Of a stretch of DNA of 43,473 nt, positions 31,068 through 39,988 are shown piece after piece. The DNA lies in NCBI RefSeq assembly GCF_000280905.1, contig NZ_ALAP01000049.1, positions 1-43,473 of the forward strand, in the 5' to 3' direction. The position numbers and the translations under genes are program-made. Every line of letters starts with the position of its first letter. Position 1 is the first letter of the stretch. This DNA is from Streptomyces sp. AA1529. Lineage in GTDB: Bacteria; Actinomycetota; Actinomycetes; Streptomycetales; Streptomycetaceae. Below the pieces are notes generated by a model, which saw only the letters and a list, made by a program, of their open reading frames with translations, did no database searches and had not been told where the DNA came from.

Positions 31068-32864
31068 ATGCATCGGTACCGGTCCCACACCTGCGGCGAG
31101 CTTCGCGCCTCGGACGTCGGCACTGACGTCCGGCTGAGCGGCTGGCTGCACAATCGCCGGAACCTTGGCGGCATCCTCTTCATCGATCTGCGCGACCACC
31201 ACGGCATCGTCCAGCTCGTGGTCCGGGACGAGTCGAGCGAGATCGACGAGCGGCTCGGCTCGCTGGCCAAGGAGACCGTCCTGCGGGTGGACGGCAAGGT
31301 CACGGCCCGCGGTGCGGAGAACGTCAACCCCGAGCTGCCCACCGGCGAGATCGAGGTGGAGGTCACCGAGGTCGAGGTGCTGGGCGGGGCCGAGCAGATC
31401 CCGTTCACCATCAACGCCGAGGACGGCGTCAACGAGGAGCGGCGGCTGGAGTACCGCTTCCTCGACCTGCGACGGGAGCGCATGCACCGCAATGTGATGC
31501 TGCGCAGCAAGGTCATCGCCGCCATCCGCGAGAAGATGGTCGCCCAGGGCTTCAACGAGATGGCGACGCCCATCCTCTCGGCCACCTCTCCGGAGGGGGC
31601 CCGCGACTTCCTCGTCCCCTCCCGGCTGCACGCGGGCCGGTTCTACGCGCTGCCGCAGGCGCCGCAGCAGTTCAAGCAGCTGCTGATGATCGCCGGGTTC
31701 GACCGCTACTTCCAGATCGCGCCCTGCTTCCGCGACGAGGACGCGCGCGCCGACCGCTCGCCGGGCGAGTTCTACCAGCTCGACATGGAGATGAGCTTCG
31801 TCGAGCAGGAGGACGTCTTCCGGGTCATCGAGACGGTGATGACCGAGCTGTTCCAGGAGCTGGGCGAGGGCCGCGAGGTCACCTCGCCGTTCCCGCGCAT
31901 CCCGTTCCGCGAGGCGATGGTCAAGTACGGCTCGGACAAGCCGGATCTGCGCGCCCGGCTGGAGCTGACCGACGTCTCCGCGCTCTTCGCGGGCTCCGGG
32001 TTCAAGGCGTTCGCCGACAAGCACGTACGGGCGCTGGCGGTGCCGGACACCGCGGCCCAGCCGCGCAGGTTCTTCGACTCGCTGGGCGACTTCGCCGTCG
32101 AGCAGGGCGCCAAGGGCCTGGCCTGGGTGCGGGTCGGCGAGGACGGCTCGCTGGCGGGCCCGATCGCCAAGTTCCTCACCGAGGACGACGTCAAGGCGCT
32201 CACCGACACGCTGGGCCTCGTCCCCGGCCATGCGGTCTTCTTCGGTGCCGGCGAGTTCGACGAGGTCTCCAAGATCATGGGTGCGGTCCGCGTCGAGGCC
32301 GCCAAGCGCGCCGGGCACTTCGAGGAGAACGTCTTCCGGTTCTGCTGGATCGTGGACTTCCCGATGTTCGAGAAGGACGAGGAGACCGGCGAGATCGAGT
32401 TCTCGCACAACCCGTTCTCCATGCCCCAGGGCGGTCTGGAGGCGCTGCGCACCAAGGACCCGCTGGATGTGCTGGCCTGGCAGTACGACATCGTCTGCAA
32501 CGGCGTCGAGCTGTCCTCGGGGGCGATCCGGAACCACGAACCGGAGATCATGTTCGAGGCGTTCGGCATCGCGGGTTACTCCGAGGAGGACGTCGAGCGC
32601 GAGTTCGGCGGCATGCTGCGTGCCTTCCGGTTCGGCGCCCCGCCGCACGGTGGGATCGCGCCGGGCATCGACCGCATCGTCATGCTGCTGGCGGACGAGC
32701 CCAACATCCGCGAGACCATCGCGTTCCCGCTCAACAACAACGCGCTCGACCTGATGATGGGCGCCCCGAGCGAGGTCGACGAGGCGCGGCTGCGCGAACT
32801 GCATCTCTCGCTGCGCAAGCCTCCGCAGGTCAAGCAGGCCGAGAAGGCCAAGTCGGCCGAGTAG
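31068..32864 (+). CDS. aspS: Aspartyl-tRNA synthetase
   Basis: A 598-aa class IIb synthetase charging tRNA-Asp. N-terminal OB-fold anticodon-binding domain (about 1-105; YRSHTCGELRASDVG, LSGWLHNRRNLGG), then motif 1 region, motif 2 with FRDEDARADRSPGEFYQLDM, a bacterial-type GAD insertion, and motif 3 with GGIAPGIDRIVMLLADEPNI. The bacterial length with the GAD insertion is as expected. The adjacent ATGs at 31065 and 31068 leave one residue uncertain; MHRYRSHTCG is the familiar start. Most actinobacteria lack AsnRS and this enzyme is then non-discriminating, working with GatCAB; that is general knowledge, not visible here. A strong terminator follows at 32972. Confidence 0.96.
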   Translation: MHRYRSHTCGELRASDVGTDVRLSGWLHNRRNLGGILFIDLRDHHGIVQLVVRDESSEIDERLGSLAKETVLRVDGKVTARGAENVNPELPTGEIEVEVTEVEVLGGAEQIPFTINAEDGVNEERRLEYRFLDLRRERMHRNVMLRSKVIAAIREKMVAQGFNEMATPILSATSPEGARDFLVPSRLHAGRFYALPQAPQQFKQLLMIAGFDRYFQIAPCFRDEDARADRSPGEFYQLDMEMSFVEQEDVFRVIETVMTELFQELGEGREVTSPFPRIPFREAMVKYGSDKPDLRARLELTDVSALFAGSGFKAFADKHVRALAVPDTAAQPRRFFDSLGDFAVEQGAKGLAWVRVGEDGSLAGPIAKFLTEDDVKALTDTLGLVPGHAVFFGAGEFDEVSKIMGAVRVEAAKRAGHFEENVFRFCWIVDFPMFEKDEETGEIEFSHNPFSMPQGGLEALRTKDPLDVLAWQYDIVCNGVELSSGAIRNHEPEIMFEAFGIAGYSEEDVEREFGGMLRAFRFGAPPHGGIAPGIDRIVMLLADEPNIRETIAFPLNNNALDLMMGAPSEVDEARLRELHLSLRKPPQVKQAEKAKSAE

Positions 32865-32971
32865 GTCGAGCGGGCCGAGCAGGCCCGACCGGTCGAGTGG
32901 GCCGGGCAGGCCGTGCGGGGCACAGCAGGCCGCCCGGTCCGGGCGGGCACGCCCGTGCTCCCTCCGCGTCG

Positions 32972-33011
32972 GACACGGTCCCCTCCGTACACATACGGAG
33001 GGGGCCGTGTC
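32972..33011 (+). terminator. Terminator downstream of aspS
   Basis: GACACGGTCCCCTCCGTA at 32972-32989 pairs with TACGGAGGGGGCCGTGTC at 32994-33011 (one G-T wobble) with a 4-base loop, followed by TTTTCT, the only clear T run among the terminators seen in this window. Confidence 0.88.
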
Positions 33012-33309
33012 GTTTTCTGCACCCGGGCGTCAAGCGGCCGATCGAGCGGTCACTCTTGGTGGGGAGCGTGGCAGAGGAAGAACAACGGTCATCGATCGGC
33101 TACATATGTGCACGGAGACGACGACGAGCGCTCCAACCCGGACGCAACCCGGGCACGATGCAACAGGGGTGGTGGTCGGCCCGCGTCGCGGGACGTGTGC
33201 CGCCGCGTACGGCGCCCCGGCCGAGGGCGTCACGCACGGTGATACACCGCAGGTGTCGTGTGCAATGTGGCGGTCGAGCGACGAGAGTGACGGCGAAGGA
33301 GGTGGCGGC
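33012..33309 (+). other. Spacer before the zinc-ribbon gene
   Basis: About 300 bases with no gene I trust. Open frames exist, including one continuous with the downstream gene back to 33007 and another from a GTG at 33067, but neither resembles a known protein. The best Shine-Dalgarno is the AAGGAGGTG that serves the gene at 33310. Confidence 0.4.
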
Positions 33310-33573
33310 GTGCACGCCGAGGGCCCCAACCCGGGCACGTGTTGCCGCTGCGGTCTGCCGGTGCGGCACCGGGCCCTGATCGCGATCATCGAGACGGGTT
33401 CCGGACCCGGCGGCAGCGCGTACGCGTGCCTGCCCTGCGCCCGCGACTACGCCAAGACCTCACTGGCCCCCGAGTGGATCGGCGAGACGATCGCCCACGC
33501 GGAGGCGATGCGGCTGGCCTGGGACGAGGAGCACGAGAACGGCAGCCGCCGCGGCGGCCGGCCCCCCGTCTGA
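33310..33573 (+). CDS. Small zinc-ribbon-type protein
   Basis: An 87-aa acidic protein. Two Cys pairs, C11/C14 in TCCRCGLPV and C40/C43 in YACLPCARDY, make a likely zinc knuckle around a short beta hairpin (HRALIAIIETGS). A helical segment with SLAPEWIGETIAHAEAMRLA and a polar Arg/Gly tail follow. GTG 33310 has AAGGAGGTG 6 bases upstream, the best ribosome site in the area; the in-frame ATG 33265 would add 15 acidic residues. The frame stays open to 33007, so a longer protein cannot be excluded. No function is evident. A DNA- or RNA-associated role would be a guess. Confidence 0.68.
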   Translation: MHAEGPNPGTCCRCGLPVRHRALIAIIETGSGPGGSAYACLPCARDYAKTSLAPEWIGETIAHAEAMRLAWDEEHENGSRRGGRPPV

Positions 33574-33630
33574 CATCCACAGGAGCATCCTCCCGTCCGG
33601 TCGGCGGGCGGTTGCGGGCGACGGCGCCGT

Positions 33631-33663
33631 ATTCATCCGCGGTTCATTCCGCGGTCGCCCTGC
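33631..33663 (+). promoter_or_regulatory. PHO box (PhoP-binding direct repeats)
   Basis: Three contiguous 11-base units: ATTCATCCGCG, GTTCATTCCGC and GGTCGCCCTGC. The TTCAT core repeats at exactly 11 bp, matching the known Streptomyces PHO-box layout of GTTCAC-like units. The third, weakest, unit lies at the -35 position of a TAGCGT -10 hexamer at 33680-33685, as in PhoP-activated promoters. Confidence 0.72.
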
Positions 33664-33739
33664 CGCGTATCCGCGGCCTTAGCGTCACGGCGGCGTACGG
33701 CGTACAAGCGCATCCCGCGCCCGGACCGGAGGAACGACC

Positions 33740-35845
33740 ATGCGAAAGCCGCTGCCGCTGCTCACCGCGCACCCGACGGGAAGGTCGGCGATGACCTGCC
33801 GCTACCGCTGCGGCGACGCCTGCTTCCACGAGGTGCCCAACACCAGCATCAACGAGTACGCGGGTGACGTCATCGCCCGGGCCCTCACGCGCCGCTCGGT
33901 GCTGCGCGCCGGTGCCGTCGTCGGGGTCGCCGCCGCGGCCGCGGGCGCCGGGATCGCCGGTCCCGGCGCCGGGAGCGCCGTCGCCGCGCCGCAGGGCAGC
34001 GGGCACCACCCGCACGGCGGGCCGCACGGCAAGCCGGCCAAGGGCCTGCGGTACGAGCCCGTCGCGCCCAACACCGCGGACACGGTGACCGTCCCGGAGG
34101 GTTACGGGCAGAACGTCGTCATCCGCTGGGGCGAACCGATCCTGCGCGGGGCGCCGGACTTCGACCCGGCGCGGCAGAGCGCGAAGGCCCAGGCGGGGCA
34201 GTTCGGCTACAACAACGACTTCCTCACGCTGCTCCCGCTGCACCCCCGGCACCAGGGCCACAGCCACGGACACGGCGCCGACCAGCTCCTGGTGGCCAAC
34301 CACGAGTACACCGACGAGGAGCTGATGTTCGCCGGGTACGACCCGGAGCAGCCCACCCGCGAGCAGGTCGAGATCGCCTGGGCGGCGCACGGCCTGTCCG
34401 TCGTCGCGGTGGCCGGTGAGCGGCGTACCGGCGCGCTGCACGCCGTGCCCCGCCACCCGCTCAACCGCCGGGTCACCGCCACCACCGAGTTCCAGGTCAC
34501 CGGCCCGGCCGCGGGCAGCGCGCTGCTGCGCACGAAGGCCGACCCGAGCGGGCGCCGGGTGCTGGGGACGCTCAACAACTGCTCGGGCGGCACCACGCCG
34601 TGGGGCACGGTGCTCTCCGGCGAGGAGAACTTCAACCAGTACTTCGCCAACGCGGAGCGGGTGACCGACCCCGAGCGCGTCGCGACGCTCAAGCGGTACG
34701 GCATCTCGGGCGGCGCCAGCGGGCGGCGCTGGGAGGAGTTCGACGAGCGGTTCGACCTGACCGCGGAGCCGAACGAGGTGCACCGCTTCGGCTGGGTGGT
34801 GGAGCTGGACCCGTACGACCCCGACTCCACACCCCGCAAGCACACGGCGCTCGGCCGGTTCAAGCACGAGGCGGCCCAGCCGCGGCTGTCCCGGGACGGG
34901 CACGCCGTCGTCTACATGGGCGACGACGAGCGTTTCGACTACTTCTACAAGTTCGTCTCCAAGAACCGGATGCGCCGCGGGAAGAGCGCCGAGGACCGGC
35001 GGCACAACCTGTCCCTGCTGGACGAGGGCACGCTCTACGTCGCCAAGCTGACCGGTGACAGCCCGGCGGACGAGATCGACGGCGCGGGCACCCTGCCCGA
35101 GGACGGCGAGTTCGACGGCACCGGCCGGTGGATCCCGCTGGCCGCCGGGGACCGGTCGTTCGTGCCGGGGATGAGCGCCGAGGAGGTGTACGTCTTCACC
35201 CGGCTGGCCGCCGACAAGGCCGGTGCCACGAAGATGGACCGCCCCGAGGACATCGAGCCCAGCCCCCGCACCGGCCGGGTGTACGTGGCGCTGACCAACA
35301 ACACCGACCGCGGCAAGGACGGCAAGCCGGGGCCCGACGAGGCCAACCCGCGCAACGCCAACAAGCACGGCCAGGTGCTGGAGTTCGCCGAGCGGCGCGA
35401 CGACCCGACCGCGCGGACCTTCTCCTGGCGGCTCTTCCTGGTCTGCGGCGACCCGGAGGACCCGGGTACCTACTTCGGCGGCTTCCCCAAGGAGCAGGTC
35501 AGTCCGATCTCCTGCCCGGACAACGTCACCTTCGACGACTACGGCAACCTGTGGATCTCCACGGACGGCAACAAGCTCGGTTCGCACGACGGGCTGCACG
35601 GTGTCGCCACGGCCGGGCCGCGGCGCGGTGAGGTACGGCAGTTCCTGACCGTTCCGACCGGCGCGGAGACCTGCGGGCCGCTGGTGCAGGACCGCCGGGT
35701 GCTCGTCGCGGTCCAGCACCCGGGCGAGGTGGACGGCGCCTCGGTGGAGCAGCCCGCCTCCACCTGGCCGGACGGACCGGGCCACTATGTGCGCCCGGCG
35801 GTGGTGGCCGTCTGGCCCGAGGACGGCTCCCACGTCGGACGCTGA
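33740..35845 (+). CDS. phoX: PhoX family (DUF839) alkaline phosphatase, Tat-exported
   Basis: A 701-aa secreted phosphomonoesterase-type protein. It begins with an unusually long n-region that contains CRYRCGDACFHEVPNTS, conserved in this family, before the twin-arginine motif TRRSVLRAG at residue ~50 and a hydrophobic Ala/Gly segment with cleavage likely near SAVAAPQ. The mature part has DUF839 stretches such as TLLPLHPRHQGHSHGHGADQ, LNNCSGGTTPWGTVLSGEEN, RFKHEAAQPRLSRDGHAVVY, MGDDERFDYFYKF and CPDNVTFDDYGNLWISTDGN. PhoX enzymes use calcium and iron and release phosphate from organic esters outside the cell. ATG 33740 has GGAGGAA 7 bases upstream. The PHO box at 33631-33663 predicts induction by phosphate starvation through PhoP. 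A hairpin at 35896 ends the unit. Confidence 0.9.
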   Translation: MRKPLPLLTAHPTGRSAMTCRYRCGDACFHEVPNTSINEYAGDVIARALTRRSVLRAGAVVGVAAAAAGAGIAGPGAGSAVAAPQGSGHHPHGGPHGKPAKGLRYEPVAPNTADTVTVPEGYGQNVVIRWGEPILRGAPDFDPARQSAKAQAGQFGYNNDFLTLLPLHPRHQGHSHGHGADQLLVANHEYTDEELMFAGYDPEQPTREQVEIAWAAHGLSVVAVAGERRTGALHAVPRHPLNRRVTATTEFQVTGPAAGSALLRTKADPSGRRVLGTLNNCSGGTTPWGTVLSGEENFNQYFANAERVTDPERVATLKRYGISGGASGRRWEEFDERFDLTAEPNEVHRFGWVVELDPYDPDSTPRKHTALGRFKHEAAQPRLSRDGHAVVYMGDDERFDYFYKFVSKNRMRRGKSAEDRRHNLSLLDEGTLYVAKLTGDSPADEIDGAGTLPEDGEFDGTGRWIPLAAGDRSFVPGMSAEEVYVFTRLAADKAGATKMDRPEDIEPSPRTGRVYVALTNNTDRGKDGKPGPDEANPRNANKHGQVLEFAERRDDPTARTFSWRLFLVCGDPEDPGTYFGGFPKEQVSPISCPDNVTFDDYGNLWISTDGNKLGSHDGLHGVATAGPRRGEVRQFLTVPTGAETCGPLVQDRRVLVAVQHPGEVDGASVEQPASTWPDGPGHYVRPAVVAVWPEDGSHVGR

Positions 35846-35895
35846 CCCCGGCCGCCCGCGCGGTCGGGTGGCGCTGGAGCCGGACAGCAGGAGCG

Positions 35896-35927
35896 CGGGC
35901 CCCGTCGGTGACGTCCGGCGGGGCCCG
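35896..35927 (+). terminator. Terminator after phoX
   Basis: CGGGCCCCG at 35896-35904 pairs with CGGGGCCCG at 35919-35927; the inner TCGG and CCGG can extend the stem around TGACGT. It lies in the 241-base gap before the NADH dehydrogenase gene; the rest of that gap holds only a small AGGCG-gaa-CGCCT hairpin near 36036. Confidence 0.65.
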
Positions 35928-36086
35928 GCCCGGTCCGGCACCCGCGGCCGCGGGTGCTGTGGGGGTGTGCGCGGTGGCGGGGCCCACGGACCCGTGCGAG
36001 GGTGACGGCAGGGCATTTGCGACGGAGATGCCGAAATCAGGCGGAACGCCTCCCATCACGCCAACCTCGCGGGTGCAGGTGCAGTC

Positions 36087-37427
36087 ATGGAGCGAACCAG
36101 GATTCTGATCGTCGGCGGCGGCTTCGCCGGAGTCGAGTGCGCACGCGGACTGGAGCGGGGACTGCGGCCCGAAGAGGCGGAGATCAGCCTGGTCACGCCC
36201 GCCAGCTACGAGCTGTACCTCCCGCTGCTCCCGCAGGTCGCCGCCGGGGTGCTCACCCCGCAGTCGGTCGCGCCGCCGCTGCGTAGGCTGGTGCACCGGA
36301 CCTCGATCGTCCCCGGCATGGTCATCGGGATCGACCCGCACGAGCGGATGTGCGTGGTCCGCCTCATCAGCGGCGAGACCGTCAACCAGCCCTACGACCG
36401 GTTGATCCTCACCCCCGGCAGCGTCACCCGCAGCTTCGACATCCCGGGTCTGAACGAGCAGGCGCGCGGGATGAAGACGCTCGCCGAGGCCGCCTATGTG
36501 CGCGACCACGTGATCGCCCAGCTCGACCTGGCGGCGGCCAGCACCAACGAGCAGGAGCGGGCGGAGCGGTTGCAGTTCGTGGTGGTCGGCGGCGGCTACG
36601 CGGGCACCGAGACCGTCGCCTGCCTGCAACGGCTGACCAACTCCGCCGCCAAGCGCTATCCGCGGCTCGATCCGGACCTGATCAAGTGGCATCTGCTGGA
36701 CATCGCCCCCAAGCTGATGCCGGAGCTGGGCGAGAAGCTGGGGCGGCGCGCCCAGCAGATCCTGCGCGAGCGGGGGACGGACGTGTCGCTGGGGGTCTCG
36801 GTCGCCAAGGCGAGCGAGCGGCGGATCACGCTGACCGACAACCGGGTGCTGCCCTCGCGCACCCTGATCTGGACGGCGGGTGTCGCCGCCAGTCCGCTGA
36901 TCAGCACCCTCGACGCCGAGACGATCAAGGGGCGGCTCGCGGTCAACGCGGACTTCACGGTGCCCGGCCACCCCGGTGTGTACGCGCTGGGCGACGCGGC
37001 GGCGGTGCCGGATCTGACGAAGGTCGGCGGCGCGGTGTGCCCGCCCACCGCGCAGCACGCCGGGCGGCAGGGCAAGCACATGGCCCGCAATCTGATCGCC
37101 GCGCTGCGGGGCGAGCCCATGGTGCCCTACCGGCACAAGGATCTCGGGCTGGTCGTGGACCTCGGCGGGACCAATGCGGTGGCCCGTCCGCTGGGGTACG
37201 AGTTCTCCGGGTTCCCCGCGCAGGTCATCACCCGCGGCTACCACCTGACGGCGCTGCCCACCTTCACGGCGAAGGTCCGCACGGTGGCGAACTGGAACCT
37301 CAACGCGCTGATGGGTGACGACTTCCTGCGCACCGGCTTCCTCTCGCGCCGTCCCGCGACCCTCCAGGACATGGAGGCCACGGACGCCTACCTCACCCAG
37401 GAGCGGGCGCGCGAGCTGACACCGTGA
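36087..37427 (+). CDS. ndh: Type II NADH dehydrogenase-like FAD oxidoreductase
   Basis: A 446-aa flavoprotein. The N-terminal FAD fingerprint is ILIVGGGFAGVECARGLE, the second, NADH-binding, fingerprint QFVVVGGGYAGTETVACLQR, and the conserved ALGDAAAVPDL plus AVCPPTAQHAGRQGKHMARN complete the FAD site. The C-terminal region (FPAQVITRGYHLTALPTFTA) is amphipathic, as in NDH-2 enzymes that bind the membrane surface and pass electrons from NADH to quinone without pumping protons. ATG 36087 has only a GGTG upstream. It stands between phoX and the zinc-type dehydrogenase and is probably monocistronic. Some Streptomyces relatives serve other electron acceptors, so NDH-2 is a family call. Confidence 0.88.
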   Translation: MERTRILIVGGGFAGVECARGLERGLRPEEAEISLVTPASYELYLPLLPQVAAGVLTPQSVAPPLRRLVHRTSIVPGMVIGIDPHERMCVVRLISGETVNQPYDRLILTPGSVTRSFDIPGLNEQARGMKTLAEAAYVRDHVIAQLDLAAASTNEQERAERLQFVVVGGGYAGTETVACLQRLTNSAAKRYPRLDPDLIKWHLLDIAPKLMPELGEKLGRRAQQILRERGTDVSLGVSVAKASERRITLTDNRVLPSRTLIWTAGVAASPLISTLDAETIKGRLAVNADFTVPGHPGVYALGDAAAVPDLTKVGGAVCPPTAQHAGRQGKHMARNLIAALRGEPMVPYRHKDLGLVVDLGGTNAVARPLGYEFSGFPAQVITRGYHLTALPTFTAKVRTVANWNLNALMGDDFLRTGFLSRRPATLQDMEATDAYLTQERARELTP

Positions 37428-37483
37428 GGCGGGGGCGCGGCGGGCCGCGGTGGACCCCGGCCGGCCGCGGCGGACGCGATGCT

Positions 37484-37514
37484 TTGACTTGAAGTTAAGT
37501 TCAAGTAGCAGGGT
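37484..37514 (+). promoter_or_regulatory. MerR-type promoter with 19-bp spacer and dyad operator
   Basis: -35 TTGACT (37484-37489) and -10 CAGGGT (37509-37514) are separated by exactly 19 bases. ACTTGAAGTTAAGTTCAAGT (37487-37506) is a 20-bp dyad, imperfect only at one central G/G pair, that begins inside the -35. This is the layout of MerR-family promoters such as SoxR targets. No MerR gene lies nearby. Confidence 0.72.
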
Positions 37515-37559
37515 GGGGGTCTCGCAGCCAGCGAGAGTCCCCAGCCGGAAGGCATCGCC

Positions 37560-38549
37560 ATGCACGCCGTCGTCCTGCACACCTTCGGCCCCGCCGAGAA
37601 CCTCCGCCACGAGACGCTGCCCGACCCCGAACCCGGACCGGGCCAGGTCCGGATCGCCGTCCGCGCGGCCGGGGTCCACGCCGTCGAGACCGCCCTGCGC
37701 GCCGGGGTGACCGAGGGCCTCGTGCCGCCGCTCCCCGAGCTGCCCGCCGTGTTCGGCGGCGAGGTCTCCGGGCGCGTCGACGCGGTCGGCCCCGACGTCG
37801 GGGCCGAGTGGCTGGGCCGCGACGTGGTCACCGCGAAGGGCTCCCCCGGCGGCTACGCGGAGCTCGCCGTCGCGGACCTCGCCGAGGTGCTGGAGCGCCC
37901 CGCCGGGCTCGACCACGAGGCCGCGGTCGCCGCGATCGTCACCGGCGGGACGACCGTCGCGGTCCTCGCCCGGGCCGGTCTGGACGAGGGCGACGTGGTG
38001 CTGGTCAACTCGGCGGCGGGCGGCATGGGACGGCTGCTGGTCCAGCACGCCCGCGCGCTGGGCGCCGTGGTGATCGGTGCGGCCGGCGGCCCGGAGAAGA
38101 CCGCGGCGGTCCGGGAACTCGGCGCGGACCTCGCCGTCGACTACACCCTTCCCGACTGGCGGCGGACGGTCGCCGACTGGCCGGCCGGGCCCGGCGGCGG
38201 ACGCTCCGTCACCGCCGTACTGGACGGGGTCGGCGGCGAGCAGGCCCGCACCGCCTTCGGGCTGCTCGGCGCCGGCGGCCGCTTCGTGACCTACGGCGCG
38301 ATCTCCGGTGCCGAGTTCACCCCGGCCGCCGACGAACTGGCGGCCCGCGGCGTCACCCACATCGACGCCCTGCGCAGCATGCTGGCCCACCCCGAGCACC
38401 TCGCGGACCACCGGGCCGAGGCGCTCCGCCGCACCGCCGCGGGCGACTTCACCCACACCACCCACCCGTTCCCGCTCGCCGAGGCCGCCCGCGCGCACAG
38501 GGCCCTGGAACGGCGCGAGACCACGGGGAAGGTCGTCCTGATCCCCTAG
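37560..38549 (+). CDS. Zinc-binding-type dehydrogenase / quinone oxidoreductase (MDR superfamily)
   Basis: A 329-aa medium-chain dehydrogenase/reductase. The N-terminal GroES-like domain has PGQVRIAVRAAGVHAVETAL and the Rossmann domain has VNSAAGGMGRLLVQHARALG. The Cys/Asp/His catalytic-zinc ligands of alcohol dehydrogenases are missing, so it belongs to the zinc-free quinone-oxidoreductase branch, which reduces quinones or enones with NADPH. ATG 37560 has GGAAGG 8 bases upstream; the predicted start site is near 37521. The MerR-type promoter in front implies induction by a reactive compound or redox stress. It stands alone between the NDH-2 gene and corA. Confidence 0.87.
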   Translation: MHAVVLHTFGPAENLRHETLPDPEPGPGQVRIAVRAAGVHAVETALRAGVTEGLVPPLPELPAVFGGEVSGRVDAVGPDVGAEWLGRDVVTAKGSPGGYAELAVADLAEVLERPAGLDHEAAVAAIVTGGTTVAVLARAGLDEGDVVLVNSAAGGMGRLLVQHARALGAVVIGAAGGPEKTAAVRELGADLAVDYTLPDWRRTVADWPAGPGGGRSVTAVLDGVGGEQARTAFGLLGAGGRFVTYGAISGAEFTPAADELAARGVTHIDALRSMLAHPEHLADHRAEALRRTAAGDFTHTTHPFPLAEAARAHRALERRETTGKVVLIP

Positions 38550-38762
38550 CGATGTCCCCGGCCGCGGGAGGCCGGCACCGCGGCGTCCCCGGGCGGTCGG
38601 TTCCGGTGGCCGGTTCCGGTGACCGGCTCCCGCGTGCGGTGCCGGCCGTGTGGGACGCCGCCGGACGTGTGCGGTGCGACCGCGTGGGGGCACGCATTCG
38701 GTGGGGGAATCCGGGCACAGTTGGGGGAGAGCAAGGAACGACGAGCAGTCCGAGGAGCCCCC

Positions 38763-39938
38763 ATGCCCACGGTGCCGGTGGTGCGCAGCCTGCGCAGGGT
38801 GGTGCGGCCCCGCGTGCCGCGCCCTGTGGTGGACCTCTCCCACCCGGCGCGCTCCCCGCTGGGCACCTCCGTGGTGAGCTGTGTGGCCTACGACCGCGAG
38901 GGCACCCGGCTGATGGCGGAGTGCGGCGTCGCGGAGGCGCTGGCCTGCGTCCGCAAGGGCGGCGCCGCAGGTGACAGGGACGCCGGCGACGGTGGCGGCA
39001 CGGGTGACGGCGGCTTCGTGTGGATCGGGCTGCACGAGCCGGGAGAAGCCGAGTTCGAGGGCATCACCGAACTGTTCGGGCTGCACCCGCTCGCGGTGGA
39101 GAACGCACTGGAACCCCATCAGCGGCCGAAGGCGGAGTGGTACGGCGGCGAGATGATGTTCGCCGTCTTCAAGACCGTCAGCTATGTGGAGCACGAGAAG
39201 GTGTCCACCACCAGCGAGGTGGTGGACACCGGCGAGATCGTCGTCTTCACCGGCGCCGACTTCGTGATCACCGTCCGGCACGGGCGGCACGGCTCCCTCG
39301 GCCCGCTCCGCGAGGAGTTGGAGTCCGATCCCGAGCGGCTGGCGCAGGGCCCGGGGGCGGTGCTGCACGCGATCGCCGACCGGGTCGTGGACGACTATCT
39401 GCTGGTCGCCGACGAGGTGCAGACCGACATCGACGAGTTGGAGAGCCAGGTCTTCGCCTCCGCGGCGCCCTTCGGCGGCAGCGGCAGCGGGGGCGGCTCC
39501 GGCACCAGCCGGGTCTACCAGATCAAGCGCGAGCTGCTGGAGCTCAAGCGCGCCACCCTCCCGCTGGCCCGGCCGCTGGAGCTGCTGTCCGACCGCCCCA
39601 ACCGGCTCATCGACCCGGAGATACGCAAGTACTTCCGGGACGTCGCCGACCACCTCGCCCGGGTCACCGAGCAGATCGCCTCCTTCGACGCGCTGCTCGA
39701 CTCGATCCTCCAGGCCCATCTGGCGCAGGTCTCCACCGCCCAGAACGAGGGCATGCGCAAGATCAGCGCCTGGGTCGCCATCGTCGCCGTCCCCACGATG
39801 GTCTGCGGCATATACGGGATGAACTTCGACCGGATGCCGGAGCTGCACTGGCGCGTCGGCTATCCGCTGGTCCTGGTCGTCATCGCCGTGACCTGCGTGG
39901 CCATGTACCGCGCGTTCCGCAGGAACGGCTGGCTGTGA
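38763..39938 (+). CDS. corA: CorA family magnesium/divalent-cation channel
   Basis: A 391-aa CorA-type channel. A cytoplasmic alpha/beta domain (FVWIGLHEPGEAEFEGITEL, then TGADFVITVRHG) leads to the long stalk helix (SRVYQIKRELLELKRATLPL), interrupted by a Gly/Ser loop (GGSGSGGGSGTS) near residue 240. Two C-terminal transmembrane helices follow, with the selectivity motif YGMNF between them (VAIVAVPTMVCGIYGMNF, then WRVGYPLVLVVIAVTCVAMY). The channel is a pentamer in the cytoplasmic membrane. ATG 38763 has GAGGAG 6 bases upstream. The Gly/Ser loop and a Gly/Asp-rich loop near residue 75 are low-complexity insertions. Convergent with gntP. Confidence 0.93.
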   Translation: MPTVPVVRSLRRVVRPRVPRPVVDLSHPARSPLGTSVVSCVAYDREGTRLMAECGVAEALACVRKGGAAGDRDAGDGGGTGDGGFVWIGLHEPGEAEFEGITELFGLHPLAVENALEPHQRPKAEWYGGEMMFAVFKTVSYVEHEKVSTTSEVVDTGEIVVFTGADFVITVRHGRHGSLGPLREELESDPERLAQGPGAVLHAIADRVVDDYLLVADEVQTDIDELESQVFASAAPFGGSGSGGGSGTSRVYQIKRELLELKRATLPLARPLELLSDRPNRLIDPEIRKYFRDVADHLARVTEQIASFDALLDSILQAHLAQVSTAQNEGMRKISAWVAIVAVPTMVCGIYGMNFDRMPELHWRVGYPLVLVVIAVTCVAMYRAFRRNGWL

Positions 39939-39988
39939 ACCGCGCGGCACCCCCTCCGGGAACCCCGGGGCACCGCTTTCCGGAACGC

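Noticed and set aside
36036..36050. Rex-type redox operator before the NADH dehydrogenase gene
   Set aside because: Only a small AGGCG-gaa-CGCCT hairpin is present; the TTGTGAA-type dyad of Rex sites is absent.
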